From contig CANBSW010000025.1 of NCBI GenBank assembly GCA_947372235.1, forward strand, positions 1 to 37,679: DNA of 37,679 nt, read 5' to 3'. A program made the position numbers and the translations under genes. Below the pieces are notes generated by a model. That model was given only the letters and a program-made list of their open reading frames with translations. It was not told the DNA's origin and made no database searches. The DNA is from Chitinophagaceae bacterium (GTDB lineage: Bacteria; Bacteroidota; Bacteroidia; Chitinophagales; Chitinophagaceae). Below are positions 18,160-26,320 of the stretch, piece after piece. Position 1 is the stretch's first letter, and each line of letters begins with the position of its first letter.

Positions 18160-18194
18160 ATAAGGCTGCCGGAATATGGCAGCCTTATGTTTTT
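18160..18194 (+). terminator. Intrinsic terminator or attenuator after susD1
   Basis: Perfect 11-bp stem (18160-18170 with 18178-18188; ATAAGGCTGCC) with a 7-nt loop and then TGTTTTTG. It ends about 25 bases before the CE12 start codon, leaving no room for a promoter after it. The downstream genes must therefore depend on read-through or on a promoter within the hairpin region. Confidence 0.85.
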
Positions 18195-18217
18195 GAGTTG
18201 TTTCAACCGTACTAAAT

Positions 18218-18997
18218 ATGAATAAGAAAAGTGTAATAAAATACCTGGTGCTTTTTATCGGATCAATTACAATTTTGTCATTCCTTATCACACCACAAAA
18301 GAAAAACAAAGTATGGATGATAGGCGATTCAACAATGTGTTATTATGGACCGGAAAGAGCGCCTTTAACCGGTTGGGGTATGCCTTTTGCTACATTTTTC
18401 GATTCAACTATTCAGTTTGATAACAGGGCAAGAGGGGGAAGAAGTACCAGAACCTTTATCAGCGAAAATCGCTGGCAACCCATATCAGACAGTTTATTGG
18501 AAGGTGATTATGTGTTGATACAGTTTGGACATAACGATGAAGCCAAAGAAGAAAAATACAAGGACAGGTATACCCCGCCGGAAGATTACAGAAAAAACCT
18601 GATCCGTTTTATTACAGAAACAAGAAATAGAAAAGCATTCCCTTTATTGATTACTCCGGTAAGCCGTATGCGTTTTGATAAGCAAGGAAAAGCATTGGAA
18701 ACGCATACAGAGTACTCTGCCATCGTAAGGGAAGTGGGTAAAGATCAAAATATACCTGTGATCGATCTTGACAAAGAAAGCAGGGAACTCTATCAAAAAT
18801 TAGGTCCCGAAGCCACGAAACTATTATTTATGCAACTCGAACCAGGTGAGCATCCTTTTTATCCAGAAGGGGCTAAAGACAATACACATTTTAATGAACT
18901 GGGCGCACGAAAAATGGCACAGATTGTATTGGCCGATATCCGTTCACTGCAATTGGAACTGGCAAAGCATATTGTTGTTAGAACTGCCACTAAATAA
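18218..18997 (+). CDS. Rhamnogalacturonan acetylesterase, CE12 SGNH hydrolase
   Basis: A 259-residue protein with an N-terminal hydrophobic signal or anchor (YLVLFIGSITILSFLI). The SGNH blocks are complete: GDST with nucleophile Ser38, RARGGRSTRTF (block II Gly), QFGHNDE (block III Asn) and DNTHF with Asp221 and His224. The WGMPFATFF and PLLITPVSRMRFD segments fit rhamnogalacturonan acetylesterases (YesT/RhgT type, CE12). It removes acetyl groups from rhamnogalacturonan or related pectin, probably in the periplasm, giving lyases and hydrolases access. First enzyme gene after susD1. A paralogous CE12 domain is fused to GH28 at 32036, so two CE12 activities serve this locus. Confidence 0.9.
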   Translation: MNKKSVIKYLVLFIGSITILSFLITPQKKNKVWMIGDSTMCYYGPERAPLTGWGMPFATFFDSTIQFDNRARGGRSTRTFISENRWQPISDSLLEGDYVLIQFGHNDEAKEEKYKDRYTPPEDYRKNLIRFITETRNRKAFPLLITPVSRMRFDKQGKALETHTEYSAIVREVGKDQNIPVIDLDKESRELYQKLGPEATKLLFMQLEPGEHPFYPEGAKDNTHFNELGARKMAQIVLADIRSLQLELAKHIVVRTATK

Positions 18998-19197
18998 ATT
19001 AATTTACAACCAGTTGTTCTATTCGAAAAGTCATAATATTAGTTATTGGAGAAATGAAATTTGTATAATAGAGTGATCGATGAATAATTTCTAATCAGTC
19101 CGGTAACAGGGACGGGGCCCAGCGGCCCTAGAGCGATATAAAATTTTGAATAGTAGAGTAATCGATTTTAAATAGCACAACACGTTAATTTACAAAC
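18998..19197. repeat. Intergenic region with direct repeat and GC-rich island
   Basis: The 13-mer TAGAGTGATCGAT (19069-19081) recurs as TAGAGTAATCGAT (19154-19166), 85 bases apart, each preceded by a similar AAATTT-rich run. Between them a GC-rich patch (about 19111-19130) contains GGGCC-CAGC-GGCCC, a 5-bp stem. TTAATTTACAA also occurs twice (18999-19009 and 19185-19195), so the region may be partly duplicated. Its role as control region for the CE8 gene is inference. Confidence 0.55.
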
Positions 19198-20208
19198 ATG
19201 AAAAGAATAAGCTTACTCAGCATCTTTTTTTTAAGTGCGATATTTTTATTCGCACAAAATAATCCTGCATTCCCTCCCACTTTAACCGTTGCAAAAGATG
19301 GCAGCGGTAATTACAAAACCATACAGGAAGCTATCAATGCAGTTCGTGATCTTGGAAAACTAAGAGTAAAAATATTTATCAAAAAAGGAGTGTACTCCGA
19401 AAAAATTGTTGTGCCTTCCTGGAAAACAAATATTTCCCTGATCGGGGAAGACAAAGAGAATACCATAATTACATATGATGATTTTTCAGGCAAACCCAAT
19501 CCCGGTGGAACCGATGCTTTTAAAAAAGATAAATTTACAACCTATACTTCCTACACTTTACTTGTTGAAGGAAATGACTTCACAGCAGAGAACCTTACCA
19601 TACAAAATACGGCAGGCCGTGTTGGGCAAGCCGTAGCATTACATGTAGAAGGAGATCGTGTGGTGATCAAAAATTGTAAAATATTGGGCAATCAGGATAC
19701 ACTATATGCAACCAAAGAAAACAGCCGCCAGTATTATGAAAGCTGTTATATAGAAGGCACTACTGATTTTATTTTCGGAGAAGCTATCGCAGTTTTTCAA
19801 AACTGCACAATCAAAAATCTTACCAACTCATATATAACGGCAGCTTCTACAAGACAGGCTCAGCAATATGGATATGTATTCTTTGATTGCAATCTGATAG
19901 CAGATACCGCCGCCAAAAAAGTATACCTTGGTCGTCCATGGCGATCGTACGCAAAAACTGTTTTTATCCGTTGTGAAATGGGAGCGCATATCGTTCCTGA
20001 AGGTTGGGATCCCTGGAAAGGAGATGCCATGTTTCCTGATAAAGACAAAACCGCTTTTTATGCTGAGTATGAAAACAAAGGTGCAGGTGCTTCAACAAAA
20101 GGCCGTGTAAACTGGGCAAAACAACTTACAAAAAAAGAAGCTATGGAATATACCCTGCAAAATATTCTGGGCGGTAATGATCATTGGGATCCTTTACATA
20201 TTCAATGA
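19198..20208 (+). CDS. Pectinesterase (pectin methylesterase), CE8, copy 1
   Basis: A 336-residue protein with a signal peptide (ISLLSIFFLSAIFLFAQ). It is a right-handed beta-helix CE8 enzyme. VAKDGSGNYKTIQEAI is the N-terminal signature; GNQDTLYA holds catalytic Asp167, TDFIFGEA holds Asp190, and YLGRPWRSYAK holds Arg246 and Trp248. All key residues are intact, so activity is expected: hydrolysis of methyl esters on homogalacturonan, releasing methanol and exposing sites for lyases and GH28. The length is typical for a single-domain bacterial enzyme. It lies in the same run as CE12, the alpha/beta-hydrolase and GH43. Two more CE8 domains occur in the window (23013 and 36317). Confidence 0.93.
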   Translation: MKRISLLSIFFLSAIFLFAQNNPAFPPTLTVAKDGSGNYKTIQEAINAVRDLGKLRVKIFIKKGVYSEKIVVPSWKTNISLIGEDKENTIITYDDFSGKPNPGGTDAFKKDKFTTYTSYTLLVEGNDFTAENLTIQNTAGRVGQAVALHVEGDRVVIKNCKILGNQDTLYATKENSRQYYESCYIEGTTDFIFGEAIAVFQNCTIKNLTNSYITAASTRQAQQYGYVFFDCNLIADTAAKKVYLGRPWRSYAKTVFIRCEMGAHIVPEGWDPWKGDAMFPDKDKTAFYAEYENKGAGASTKGRVNWAKQLTKKEAMEYTLQNILGGNDHWDPLHIQ

Positions 20209-20278
20209 GTATCAATTGTAAAATAGTCTCTGATAAATTCAATAAAAATTGTTCTACCACAATTGCTAAACAAACCGG

Positions 20279-21208
20279 ATGAAAAACAAATTGCTTCTGT
20301 TAAGCCTTGTATGTTTTGCTTTTGAAATAAGCACAGCACAGGAATTTATCCCATTATGGCCCAAAGATAAAAAACTGAATTTCAATGGGAAAGTAGTTGG
20401 TGATAGTATTGCCAATGAACGTGCATGGATAGTAGGTACACCAGGTATCTATGCCTTTCTTGTTCCGCAGGCAGAGAACAAAGGAGTTTCTATTATGATT
20501 TGTCCGGGCGGTGGTTTTGAAAGGGTTTCCTATATCTATAATGGATTTCAGTTTGCCAAATGGTTCAATTCAATTGGCATAAATGTATTTGTTTTATTGT
20601 ATCGACTGCCACACCAAAAAGACCTTCAACAAAAAGAAATTGCTTCATGGCAGGATGCGCAAAGGGCCATGCGGGTGATACGCGGTTCGGCATCTAAATG
20701 GAATTTGAAAACTGATAAGATAGGTGTGATGGGAATATCAGCCGGCGGTTATGTGGCAAGCACATTGGGTATTCATACTGAAGATGTGAGTGCTGTTAAA
20801 GATTCTATGGATGCCGTTTCATTCCGACCCGATTTTATGTTATTGCTGTCGCCTGTTATTACGATGAAACAATTTGCACATCCCGGAAGTAAAAAAAACC
20901 TGCTTGGCTCAGATACAACAATGGAGCGAACCGCTAAGTATTCAAATGAACTGCAGGTAACAGCGCAAACACCACCCACATTTATTGTTCATGCAGCAAA
21001 TGATAATACTGTGCCTGTTCAAAACAGCCTTTTATTTTATAGCGCATTGATCGATAAAAAAATAAATGCCAGCCTGCATGTTTTTCCACAAGGAGCACAT
21101 GGTATCAAACTAAGAGACAATCCCGGTTCGGTAGAACTCTGGACTTCTTTGTGTGAAGCATGGATGAATGAAATGAATATTACAACACCGGTTGTTATTA
21201 AAAAATAA
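20279..21208 (+). CDS. Secreted alpha/beta-hydrolase esterase (candidate pectin/xylan acetylesterase)
   Basis: A 309-residue protein with a signal peptide (LLLLSLVCFAFEISTAQ). The fold signatures are an oxyanion-hole segment CPGGGFERVSY at about 80, nucleophile elbow GISAGG with Ser154, acid Asp242 (HAANDNTVPV) and His274 (GAHGIKL). The layout (FIPLWPKDKK start, GIYAFLVPQ, then the triad) is that of the Aes/acetylxylan-esterase-like group frequent in Bacteroidota polysaccharide loci. It lies between a pectinesterase and GH43, so deacetylation or de-esterification of pectic side chains is the likely job. The exact ester is not readable from sequence. Confidence 0.8.
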   Translation: MKNKLLLLSLVCFAFEISTAQEFIPLWPKDKKLNFNGKVVGDSIANERAWIVGTPGIYAFLVPQAENKGVSIMICPGGGFERVSYIYNGFQFAKWFNSIGINVFVLLYRLPHQKDLQQKEIASWQDAQRAMRVIRGSASKWNLKTDKIGVMGISAGGYVASTLGIHTEDVSAVKDSMDAVSFRPDFMLLLSPVITMKQFAHPGSKKNLLGSDTTMERTAKYSNELQVTAQTPPTFIVHAANDNTVPVQNSLLFYSALIDKKINASLHVFPQGAHGIKLRDNPGSVELWTSLCEAWMNEMNITTPVVIKK

Positions 21209-21230
21209 AATACCCGTTAAAATAAATCTG

Positions 21231-22880
21231 ATGAAATCCGCTATCACTGTCTTTTTTTTGGTTTTAGTAATGAGTGTACCGGCACAACAAGCTGCTGTTC
21301 AAAAAAGCAAACCTTTTGTTTCAAAAGTTTGGGTGGCCGATAAAGGTGATGGTACTTACCAAAACCCCGTACTCAATGCAGATTATTCTGATCCCGATGC
21401 AATTCGTGTGGGTGATGATTTTTACCTGATCTCTTCTTCATTTGAAGATATTCCAGGACTTCCTGTTTTGCATTCGAAAGATCTCGTTAACTGGTCTATC
21501 ATCGGCCACGCATTAAAAAAACAGCCACCATTCGATCATTTTAATATACCGCAACATGGCGGTGGTGTTTGGGCTCCTGCATTACGTTATTACAAAGGAG
21601 AATTTTATATCTACTATCCCGATCCTGATTATGGTGTGTATGTTACCAAAGCAAAAAATGCAGCAGGGCCATGGTCCGATCCTGTTTTGGTGGAAGCGGG
21701 TAAAGGTTTGATAGATCCCTGTCCTTTATGGGATGATGACGGCACCGTTTACCTTGTTCACGGATGGGCCGGAAGCCGCGCCGGAATTAAAAGTATCATC
21801 ACCATAAAAAAAATGAATGCAGAAGGTAATAAAGTAATAGATGATGGTGTGATCGTATATGATGGCCATGAAACAGATCCTACCATTGAAGGTCCCAAAA
21901 TTTATAAACGAAATAATTACTACTATTTATTTGCCCCCGCAGGTGGTGTATCAACAGGATGGCAACTGGTGCTTCGTTCAAAAAATATTTATGGTCCGTA
22001 TGAAAGAAGGATTGTATTAGAGCAAGGCAGTTCCCCAATCAATGGCCCGCACCAGGGTGCATGGGTTACCACACAAACCAATGAAGACTGGTTCCTGCAT
22101 TTTCAGGACAAAGGCCCGTATGGCCGTGTAGTTCATTTGCAGCCGATGAAATGGATCAACGATTGGCCGGTAATGGGTATTGATAAAGATGGGGATGGAA
22201 AAGGAGAACCCGTATTAACCTATAAAAAACCAAATGTAGGTAAAACCTGGCCCGTTGAAACAATACCTGATTCAGATGAATTCAATGATATCGTATTGGG
22301 CAAGCAATGGCAATGGCAGGCCAATGCAAAAGGTACCTGGGCGTTTATGAACGCGGCCAATGGCACACTGCGTTTGTTCTCAGATAAAATTCCTGACAGT
22401 GCAAAAAATTTATGGGATGTGCCTAATGTTCTCCTGCAAAAATTTCCTTCCGAAAATTTTATGGTAACCACCAAACTCAGTTTCAAACCCAATACTAAAC
22501 TGGAGAATGAAAAAGCAGGATTAACTGTGATGGGTTACAGTTATGCAAACCTTGCATTGAAGTGCACAAAAGAGGGTGTCAATTTAGTGTATGGTGTTTG
22601 TAAAGATGCATCGAAAGGAAATACAGAAAAAGAAATCGTTTTGCAAAAATTTACTGCACCCGAAGTATACTTACGGGTTAAAGTAAGTTCGGGAGCCAAA
22701 TGTAATTTTAGTTATAGTACCGATGGAAAAACATTCACAGATGTCAAAGATGTTTTTCAGGCAGAAGTAAGCCGATGGATAGGCGCGAAAGTAGGATTGT
22801 TCTGTACACGAACCTCGCAGATCAATGATTCGGGATATGCGGATGTGGATTGGTTTAGGGTAGAACCAATTATGAATTAA
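21231..22880 (+). CDS. Glycoside hydrolase family 43 with C-terminal beta-sandwich
   Basis: 549 residues from the ATG at 21231, which directly precedes a signal peptide (MKSAITVFFLVLVMSVPAQQ); the frame extends to 21192 but that would overlap the previous gene and bury the leader. Five-bladed propeller residues: base Asp54 (YSDPDAI), pKa-modulating Asp162 (GLIDPCPLWDDDG) and acid Glu220 (TIEGPKIY). A concanavalin-like domain follows from about residue 350 (DEFNDIVLGKQWQWQA), as in two-domain GH43 xylosidases and arabinofuranosidases. It likely removes arabinose, xylose or galactose from pectin side chains; the subfamily is not assigned. A DKDGDGKGEP Ca-type loop sits between the domains. Confidence 0.9.
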   Translation: MKSAITVFFLVLVMSVPAQQAAVQKSKPFVSKVWVADKGDGTYQNPVLNADYSDPDAIRVGDDFYLISSSFEDIPGLPVLHSKDLVNWSIIGHALKKQPPFDHFNIPQHGGGVWAPALRYYKGEFYIYYPDPDYGVYVTKAKNAAGPWSDPVLVEAGKGLIDPCPLWDDDGTVYLVHGWAGSRAGIKSIITIKKMNAEGNKVIDDGVIVYDGHETDPTIEGPKIYKRNNYYYLFAPAGGVSTGWQLVLRSKNIYGPYERRIVLEQGSSPINGPHQGAWVTTQTNEDWFLHFQDKGPYGRVVHLQPMKWINDWPVMGIDKDGDGKGEPVLTYKKPNVGKTWPVETIPDSDEFNDIVLGKQWQWQANAKGTWAFMNAANGTLRLFSDKIPDSAKNLWDVPNVLLQKFPSENFMVTTKLSFKPNTKLENEKAGLTVMGYSYANLALKCTKEGVNLVYGVCKDASKGNTEKEIVLQKFTAPEVYLRVKVSSGAKCNFSYSTDGKTFTDVKDVFQAEVSRWIGAKVGLFCTRTSQINDSGYADVDWFRVEPIMN

Positions 22881-22908
22881 GAATTAGAAATTAAGAATTA
22901 AAAATTTT
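22874..22908. repeat. AT-rich heptameric tandem repeat at the GH43 3' end
   Basis: Five 7-base units (GAATTAA, GAATTAG, AAATTAA, GAATTAA, AAATTTT), the first overlapping the GH43 stop codon. Slippage here could shift the C terminus slightly. The rest of the gap to 23013 is pyrimidine-rich (TCTTTTGCTCTTTCTCTCTT near 22950-22972) with no clear promoter. Confidence 0.75.
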
Positions 22909-23012
22909 CAATACGGGAGATGAGTGAAAAAGAGGGTAGTCTGAATTTACTCTTTTGCTCTTTCTCTCTTATTGAACTTTTTAGCAACTTATATTTTTAA
23001 ACAGAATCATAC

Positions 23013-24011
23013 ATGAAACGTTTTACAATTTTTGGCTTTCTTACTTTGTTGCTTCTTACTTCAGATGCCCAACCCATAAAAAGAATTGTGGTAGCAAAGG
23101 ATGGGACAGGTAATTATACAACTGTGCAAGAGGCGCTGAATGCAGTGCCGCTGAATAATCAAAAGGGGATAGAAATCTTTATTAAGAAGGGTGTGTACAA
23201 AGAAAAAATGCATTTGGATTCTACTAAGAATAATGTTGTGATTATTGGAGAAGACCCGATGGAAACAGTTCTTACCTATGATGACCATACTGGAACCATT
23301 GCACCCGATGGAACAATGGTCAATACCATGACATCCCAGTCTTTGTACATAATGGCTGATGATATCACTATCCAAAACCTGACCATTGAGAATACGGCAG
23401 GTATGATTGCCGGACAGGCTGTTGCCGTTCGTGTACATGGTGACAGGGTATTTTTCCTGAGCTGCCGCATATTGGGTTTTCAGGATACATTATTTACCAG
23501 TGGTGAGAACAGCCGACAATATTATAAGAATTGTTTTATCCAGGGCTCAACGGATTTTATTTTTGGTTCTTCTACCGCTTTATTTGATGAGTGCATACTC
23601 CGCAGTAAAAAGAATTCACATGTTACAGCCGCCTCTACCCCAAAAGAACACGCATATGGTTATGTATTCAGAAAATGCAGATTGGTTGCCGATACCGGAT
23701 TAAACAAAGTAAGTCTTGGTCGTCCATGGCGACCTTACGCAAGTGTTACCTACATTGAATGCAATATCGGAAACCATATTTTACCACAAGGTTGGGATAA
23801 TTGGAAAAATCCCGACAATGAAAAAACAGCACGTTATACAGAATATAAAAATACTGGCCCGGGTGCAGATACAAATGCAAGGGTAGCATGGTCGCGCCAG
23901 TTAACAGATGAAGAAGCAAAACAGTTTACACTAGAAAGTATTTTAGCAGGTTGGCAACCTTATCGGGTGTTTAATAAAAAAAATAAAAATGGGTTACCAA
24001 AAGAAGATTAG
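23013..24011 (+). CDS. Pectinesterase (pectin methylesterase), CE8, copy 2
   Basis: A 332-residue secreted CE8 enzyme (signal MKRFTIFGFLTLLLLTSDAQ). VAKDGTGNYTTVQEAL opens the fold; GFQDTLFTSG holds Asp158, TDFIFGSS holds Asp181, and SLGRPWRPYA holds Arg237 and Trp239. All catalytic residues are intact. It is clearly a paralogue of the 19198 gene with the same domain order but different surface loops (TMVNTMTSQSLY versus FKKDKFTTYTSY), perhaps reflecting different methylation patterns or processivity. A Lys/Asn-rich tail (FNKKNKNGLPKED) is extra. Separated from GH43 by 132 bases containing an AT heptad repeat. Confidence 0.93.
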   Translation: MKRFTIFGFLTLLLLTSDAQPIKRIVVAKDGTGNYTTVQEALNAVPLNNQKGIEIFIKKGVYKEKMHLDSTKNNVVIIGEDPMETVLTYDDHTGTIAPDGTMVNTMTSQSLYIMADDITIQNLTIENTAGMIAGQAVAVRVHGDRVFFLSCRILGFQDTLFTSGENSRQYYKNCFIQGSTDFIFGSSTALFDECILRSKKNSHVTAASTPKEHAYGYVFRKCRLVADTGLNKVSLGRPWRPYASVTYIECNIGNHILPQGWDNWKNPDNEKTARYTEYKNTGPGADTNARVAWSRQLTDEEAKQFTLESILAGWQPYRVFNKKNKNGLPKED

Positions 24012-24017
24012 ATCTAA

Positions 24018-24050
24018 AACGTTTGCGTAAAAGATGCAGTTGAATGCGTA
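24018..24050 (+). promoter_or_regulatory. Operator half-site pair upstream of the NTF2-like gene
   Basis: AAACGTTTGCGTAA (24017-24030) equals the right half of the dyads at 12542 and 31737, without the CCGG core. A second TGCGTA lies at 24045-24050, 21 bases after the first, that is two helical turns. The site is 50 bases upstream of the start at 24079. Confidence 0.45.
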
Positions 24051-24078
24051 TTTTAGTAACTCATAAAAAAATGCTTCC

Positions 24079-24507
24079 ATGAAATACCTTTATTTATTTG
24101 CGATTGTTTCTTTGATCTCTGTTTCCTCTTTCGCACAATCAAAAGATGCGGTAGCTGTTTCCAATGCCGTTGAAAAATTACGCAAAGCCATGATCAGTGG
24201 TAATCGTGCAGAACTGGAAGCCTGTGCTTCAGACAGTTTGAGTTATGGCCATTCCGGTGGGTTGATTGAGAATAAGGCTGAGTTTGTGGAACACATCGCC
24301 AGCGGTAAATCCGTTTTTGTAACAATCGATCTGAGTGATCAAACCATTTCTGTAAAACAAAATACAGCAGTGGTTCGTCATACCCTCAATGCCACAACCA
24401 ATGATGGCGGTAAACCAGGCGCGGTAAAAATTAAAGTACTGCTTGTTTTCGAAAAAGAAAAAGGGCAGTGGAAATTATTGGCAAGACAAGCTGTTAAGCC
24501 CTCATAA
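24079..24507 (+). CDS. Secreted NTF2-like (DUF4440/SnoaL-type) protein
   Basis: A 142-residue protein with a signal peptide (YLYLFAIVSLISVSSFAQ). The mature part matches the NTF2-like DUF4440 pattern: a helix with AVEKLRKAMISGNRAELEACASDSLSYGHSGG, quoted in part as MISGNRAELEACASDSL, then IENKAEFVEHIASG, and C-terminal strands ending KGQWKLLARQAVKPS. The fold forms a cone-shaped pocket that can bind small molecules or catalyse isomerisations; no catalytic set can be named here. It is the last gene of the left pectin block and is followed by a 35-bp hairpin. An operator half-site lies just upstream, so it may also be separately regulated. A sugar-related role is only inference from context. 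Confidence 0.75.
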   Translation: MKYLYLFAIVSLISVSSFAQSKDAVAVSNAVEKLRKAMISGNRAELEACASDSLSYGHSGGLIENKAEFVEHIASGKSVFVTIDLSDQTISVKQNTAVVRHTLNATTNDGGKPGAVKIKVLLVFEKEKGQWKLLARQAVKPS

Positions 24508-24510
24508 CCC

Positions 24511-24594
24511 TTCGTGCTACTATGTACCTTTGTGTATTCGTGGTTCAATAAATAACTACGAATACACAAAGGTACATAGTAGCACGAATTTTTT
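24511..24594. terminator. Long near-perfect hairpin (35-bp stem) with T-run; interspersed repeat
   Basis: Arms 24511-24545 and 24554-24588 pair over 35 bases with a single G-U, and the loop is 8 nt (CAATAAAT). T6 follows at 24589-24594 and overlaps the lacI stop codon. It can terminate the NTF2-like transcript; for the minus-strand lacI there is no T-run. The stem is far longer than usual terminators, and its words (CTTTGTGTATTCGTGGTT) match the interspersed hairpins common in Bacteroidota. Confidence 0.85.
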
Positions 24595-25630
24595 ATTTCG
24601 CATTCTTATCTGTAGACTCCCGTATCAATAACTCCGGTGGTAATATTCTTCTTTCAAAATCTCTGATTGGCCTTTTGCTCTCGATCAGTTGGATCAATAA
24701 TTCGGTAGAGATCTCTCCCATTTCAAAAGCAGGCTGGCGCACAACCGATAGGGATGGGGAAAGCAATTCAGTTAGATCAAGGTTAGAAAAACCGATCAAG
24801 CCTATTTCATCCGGAACTTTTATCTTTCTCTTTTTTAAATAGCTCAGGCAATTGGTAGTAAGCTTATCTGCAGATGCTATAATCGCATCGGGTTTGATCT
24901 TTAGTTCCAGCAAATCATTTAATGCGTGTTCAACTTCATCATATAACATACCGCCGTGTAAACAATGTTTTGTATACGCTTCGTTATACTCCATATTATG
25001 ATCTTCCAAAGCTTTTCTGTATCCGCCAAGTCGTTCTTTTGTAATGGATAAAAATTCTGAACCCGCCAATGCTGCAATATGTTTGTAACCACTTTTGATC
25101 AAATGCTCGGTTGCATCATAAGCGCCTTTGAAATTATCTACAATTACTTTATGGGTTTCCATTTCTTCCACAATCCTGTCGAAGAAAACGATGGGGAACC
25201 CCCTTTCATGCAAATTCTTCAAATGCTCCAGATCCTGGGTTTCAGAAGAAACAGAAACCAGTAAGCCATCAATAGAACGGGAAGCCAGGTATTGTACGTT
25301 GATCACTTCTCTATCATAAGATTCATGGCTTTGTGATATGATCACATTATAGCCTTTATCATACGCAATCGATTCTATCCCATTAATGATCTGCGAAAAA
25401 AAACTATTGGCAATCTCACAAACAATGATCCCGATTGAACGGCTTCGCTTTTCTTTTAAACTCAACGCAATCGGGTTAGGACGATAATTATTGTTTTGTG
25501 CATATTCAAGCACTATCTTCTTGGTTTCAGGACTGATCTCATAACTGTCTCTCAGTGCCCTTGACACAGTGGAAGTGGATAATCCAAGTGCCTTTGCAAT
25601 ATCTTTTATGGTTACTGCTTCAAATTTCAT
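24593..25630 (-). CDS. LacI-family transcriptional regulator (pectin-locus side)
   Basis: A 345-residue protein. The LacI helix-turn-helix is at residues 6-27 (IKDIAKALGLSTSTVSRALR), with a hinge near 50-60 (NYRPNPIALSLKEKRS) and a ligand-binding domain (IGIIVCEIANSFFSQIINGI; FPIVFFDRIVEEME; IGLIGFSNLDLTELLSP). It lies between the two pectin blocks and faces susC2 divergently across a 690-base gap. It is therefore the best candidate to control the pectin genes, sensing a pectin breakdown product. It is distinct in sequence from the 7024 regulator, though both keep STVSRAL in the recognition helix, so their operators may be similar. Which of the two binds the shared dyad is open. Confidence 0.93.
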   Translation of the reverse strand: MKFEAVTIKDIAKALGLSTSTVSRALRDSYEISPETKKIVLEYAQNNNYRPNPIALSLKEKRSRSIGIIVCEIANSFFSQIINGIESIAYDKGYNVIISQSHESYDREVINVQYLASRSIDGLLVSVSSETQDLEHLKNLHERGFPIVFFDRIVEEMETHKVIVDNFKGAYDATEHLIKSGYKHIAALAGSEFLSITKERLGGYRKALEDHNMEYNEAYTKHCLHGGMLYDEVEHALNDLLELKIKPDAIIASADKLTTNCLSYLKKRKIKVPDEIGLIGFSNLDLTELLSPSLSVVRQPAFEMGEISTELLIQLIESKRPIRDFERRILPPELLIRESTDKNAK

Positions 25631-26320
25631 GAAAAAGCTTTGGTCAAATGGGGTTCCTAATTCTTAAAAATACAGGTTTTATTTCATGTTATTATATAGT
25701 GCAAATATTTGTATATATATAATTAAAAGATTATCAATTAAATAGATTTTTTTTATAAATATTTAAACCTGTCCAAAACAAAAGGATAGCCAATTTTCCG
25801 GATAATAAATACCACAACCCTGAAAAGCTGATTCATCCCCCAAAAAGAGTAACGGAATAATTCTGACCGATGGTATGAAAAACTGCCCTCTTTTCTGCTT
25901 CTTATCGTAAAAGAATACACAAATTTCAGGATGGGACAGGATGGTAAACCACCTTTTATTGCTATATTTATTTTCGATTAATTGCTTAACCATAAGAGAA
26001 AACACCTTGTTTCAGGAATCTTCTATAAAAAACAGGGGTAGAATTGTTGTAGTCTTTAACAACAATCCTCCCAATCTCAGCAAGTCCAATTCTGGATTTA
26101 ATGCAGGTAGTCTATCCTCATTTAATATTCTTTGTACCTCATTTTTTTTACAGTTACGCAACCGCAGTTTAATAAAAAATCCAACCGCTACATAAGCAGT
26201 TTTTTGTCGAATTTGATTCTGATTTTTTCACTACAATTTTTTAATATGATAAAAACCCATTAACTGACCAATTTTTAAAAAAAACGATTTAAATTATTTT
26301 ATTCCTAGATTAATTGCCAT
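25631..26320. other. Divergent intergenic region lacI / susC2
   Basis: 690 bases with no credible gene. Two frames of 80-84 codons (25763-26005 minus, 25941-26195 plus) have no recognisable family and non-protein-like composition. The lacI side (25670-25760) is very AT-rich, with a TATATATATA run. TACGCAACCG at 26155-26164 is a reverse-oriented copy of the operator half-site. AAAACGATTTAAAT lies at 26281-26294 near the susC2 start. No clear promoter could be placed. The length suggests a long regulated leader for susC2. Confidence 0.6.

Noticed and set aside
19947..19953. TACGCAA matching the operator half-site word, also at 23734
   Set aside because: Both lie in the same conserved coding segment of the CE8 genes (after LGRPWR) and lack the adjoining CG of the operator.
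22926..22956. Possible terminator hairpin AAAAGAG/CTCTTTT between GH43 and CE8 copy 2
   Set aside because: Only a 7-bp A/T-rich stem with a long loop and no proper T-run after it.
23061..23470. Minus-strand frames of up to 125 codons opposite CE8 copy 2
   Set aside because: They mirror conserved beta-helix coding sequence and lack domain features.
25763..26195. Two overlapping small frames in the lacI-susC2 gap
   Set aside because: Opposite strands overlap each other, no leader or motif, and the region is better explained as a divergent control region.
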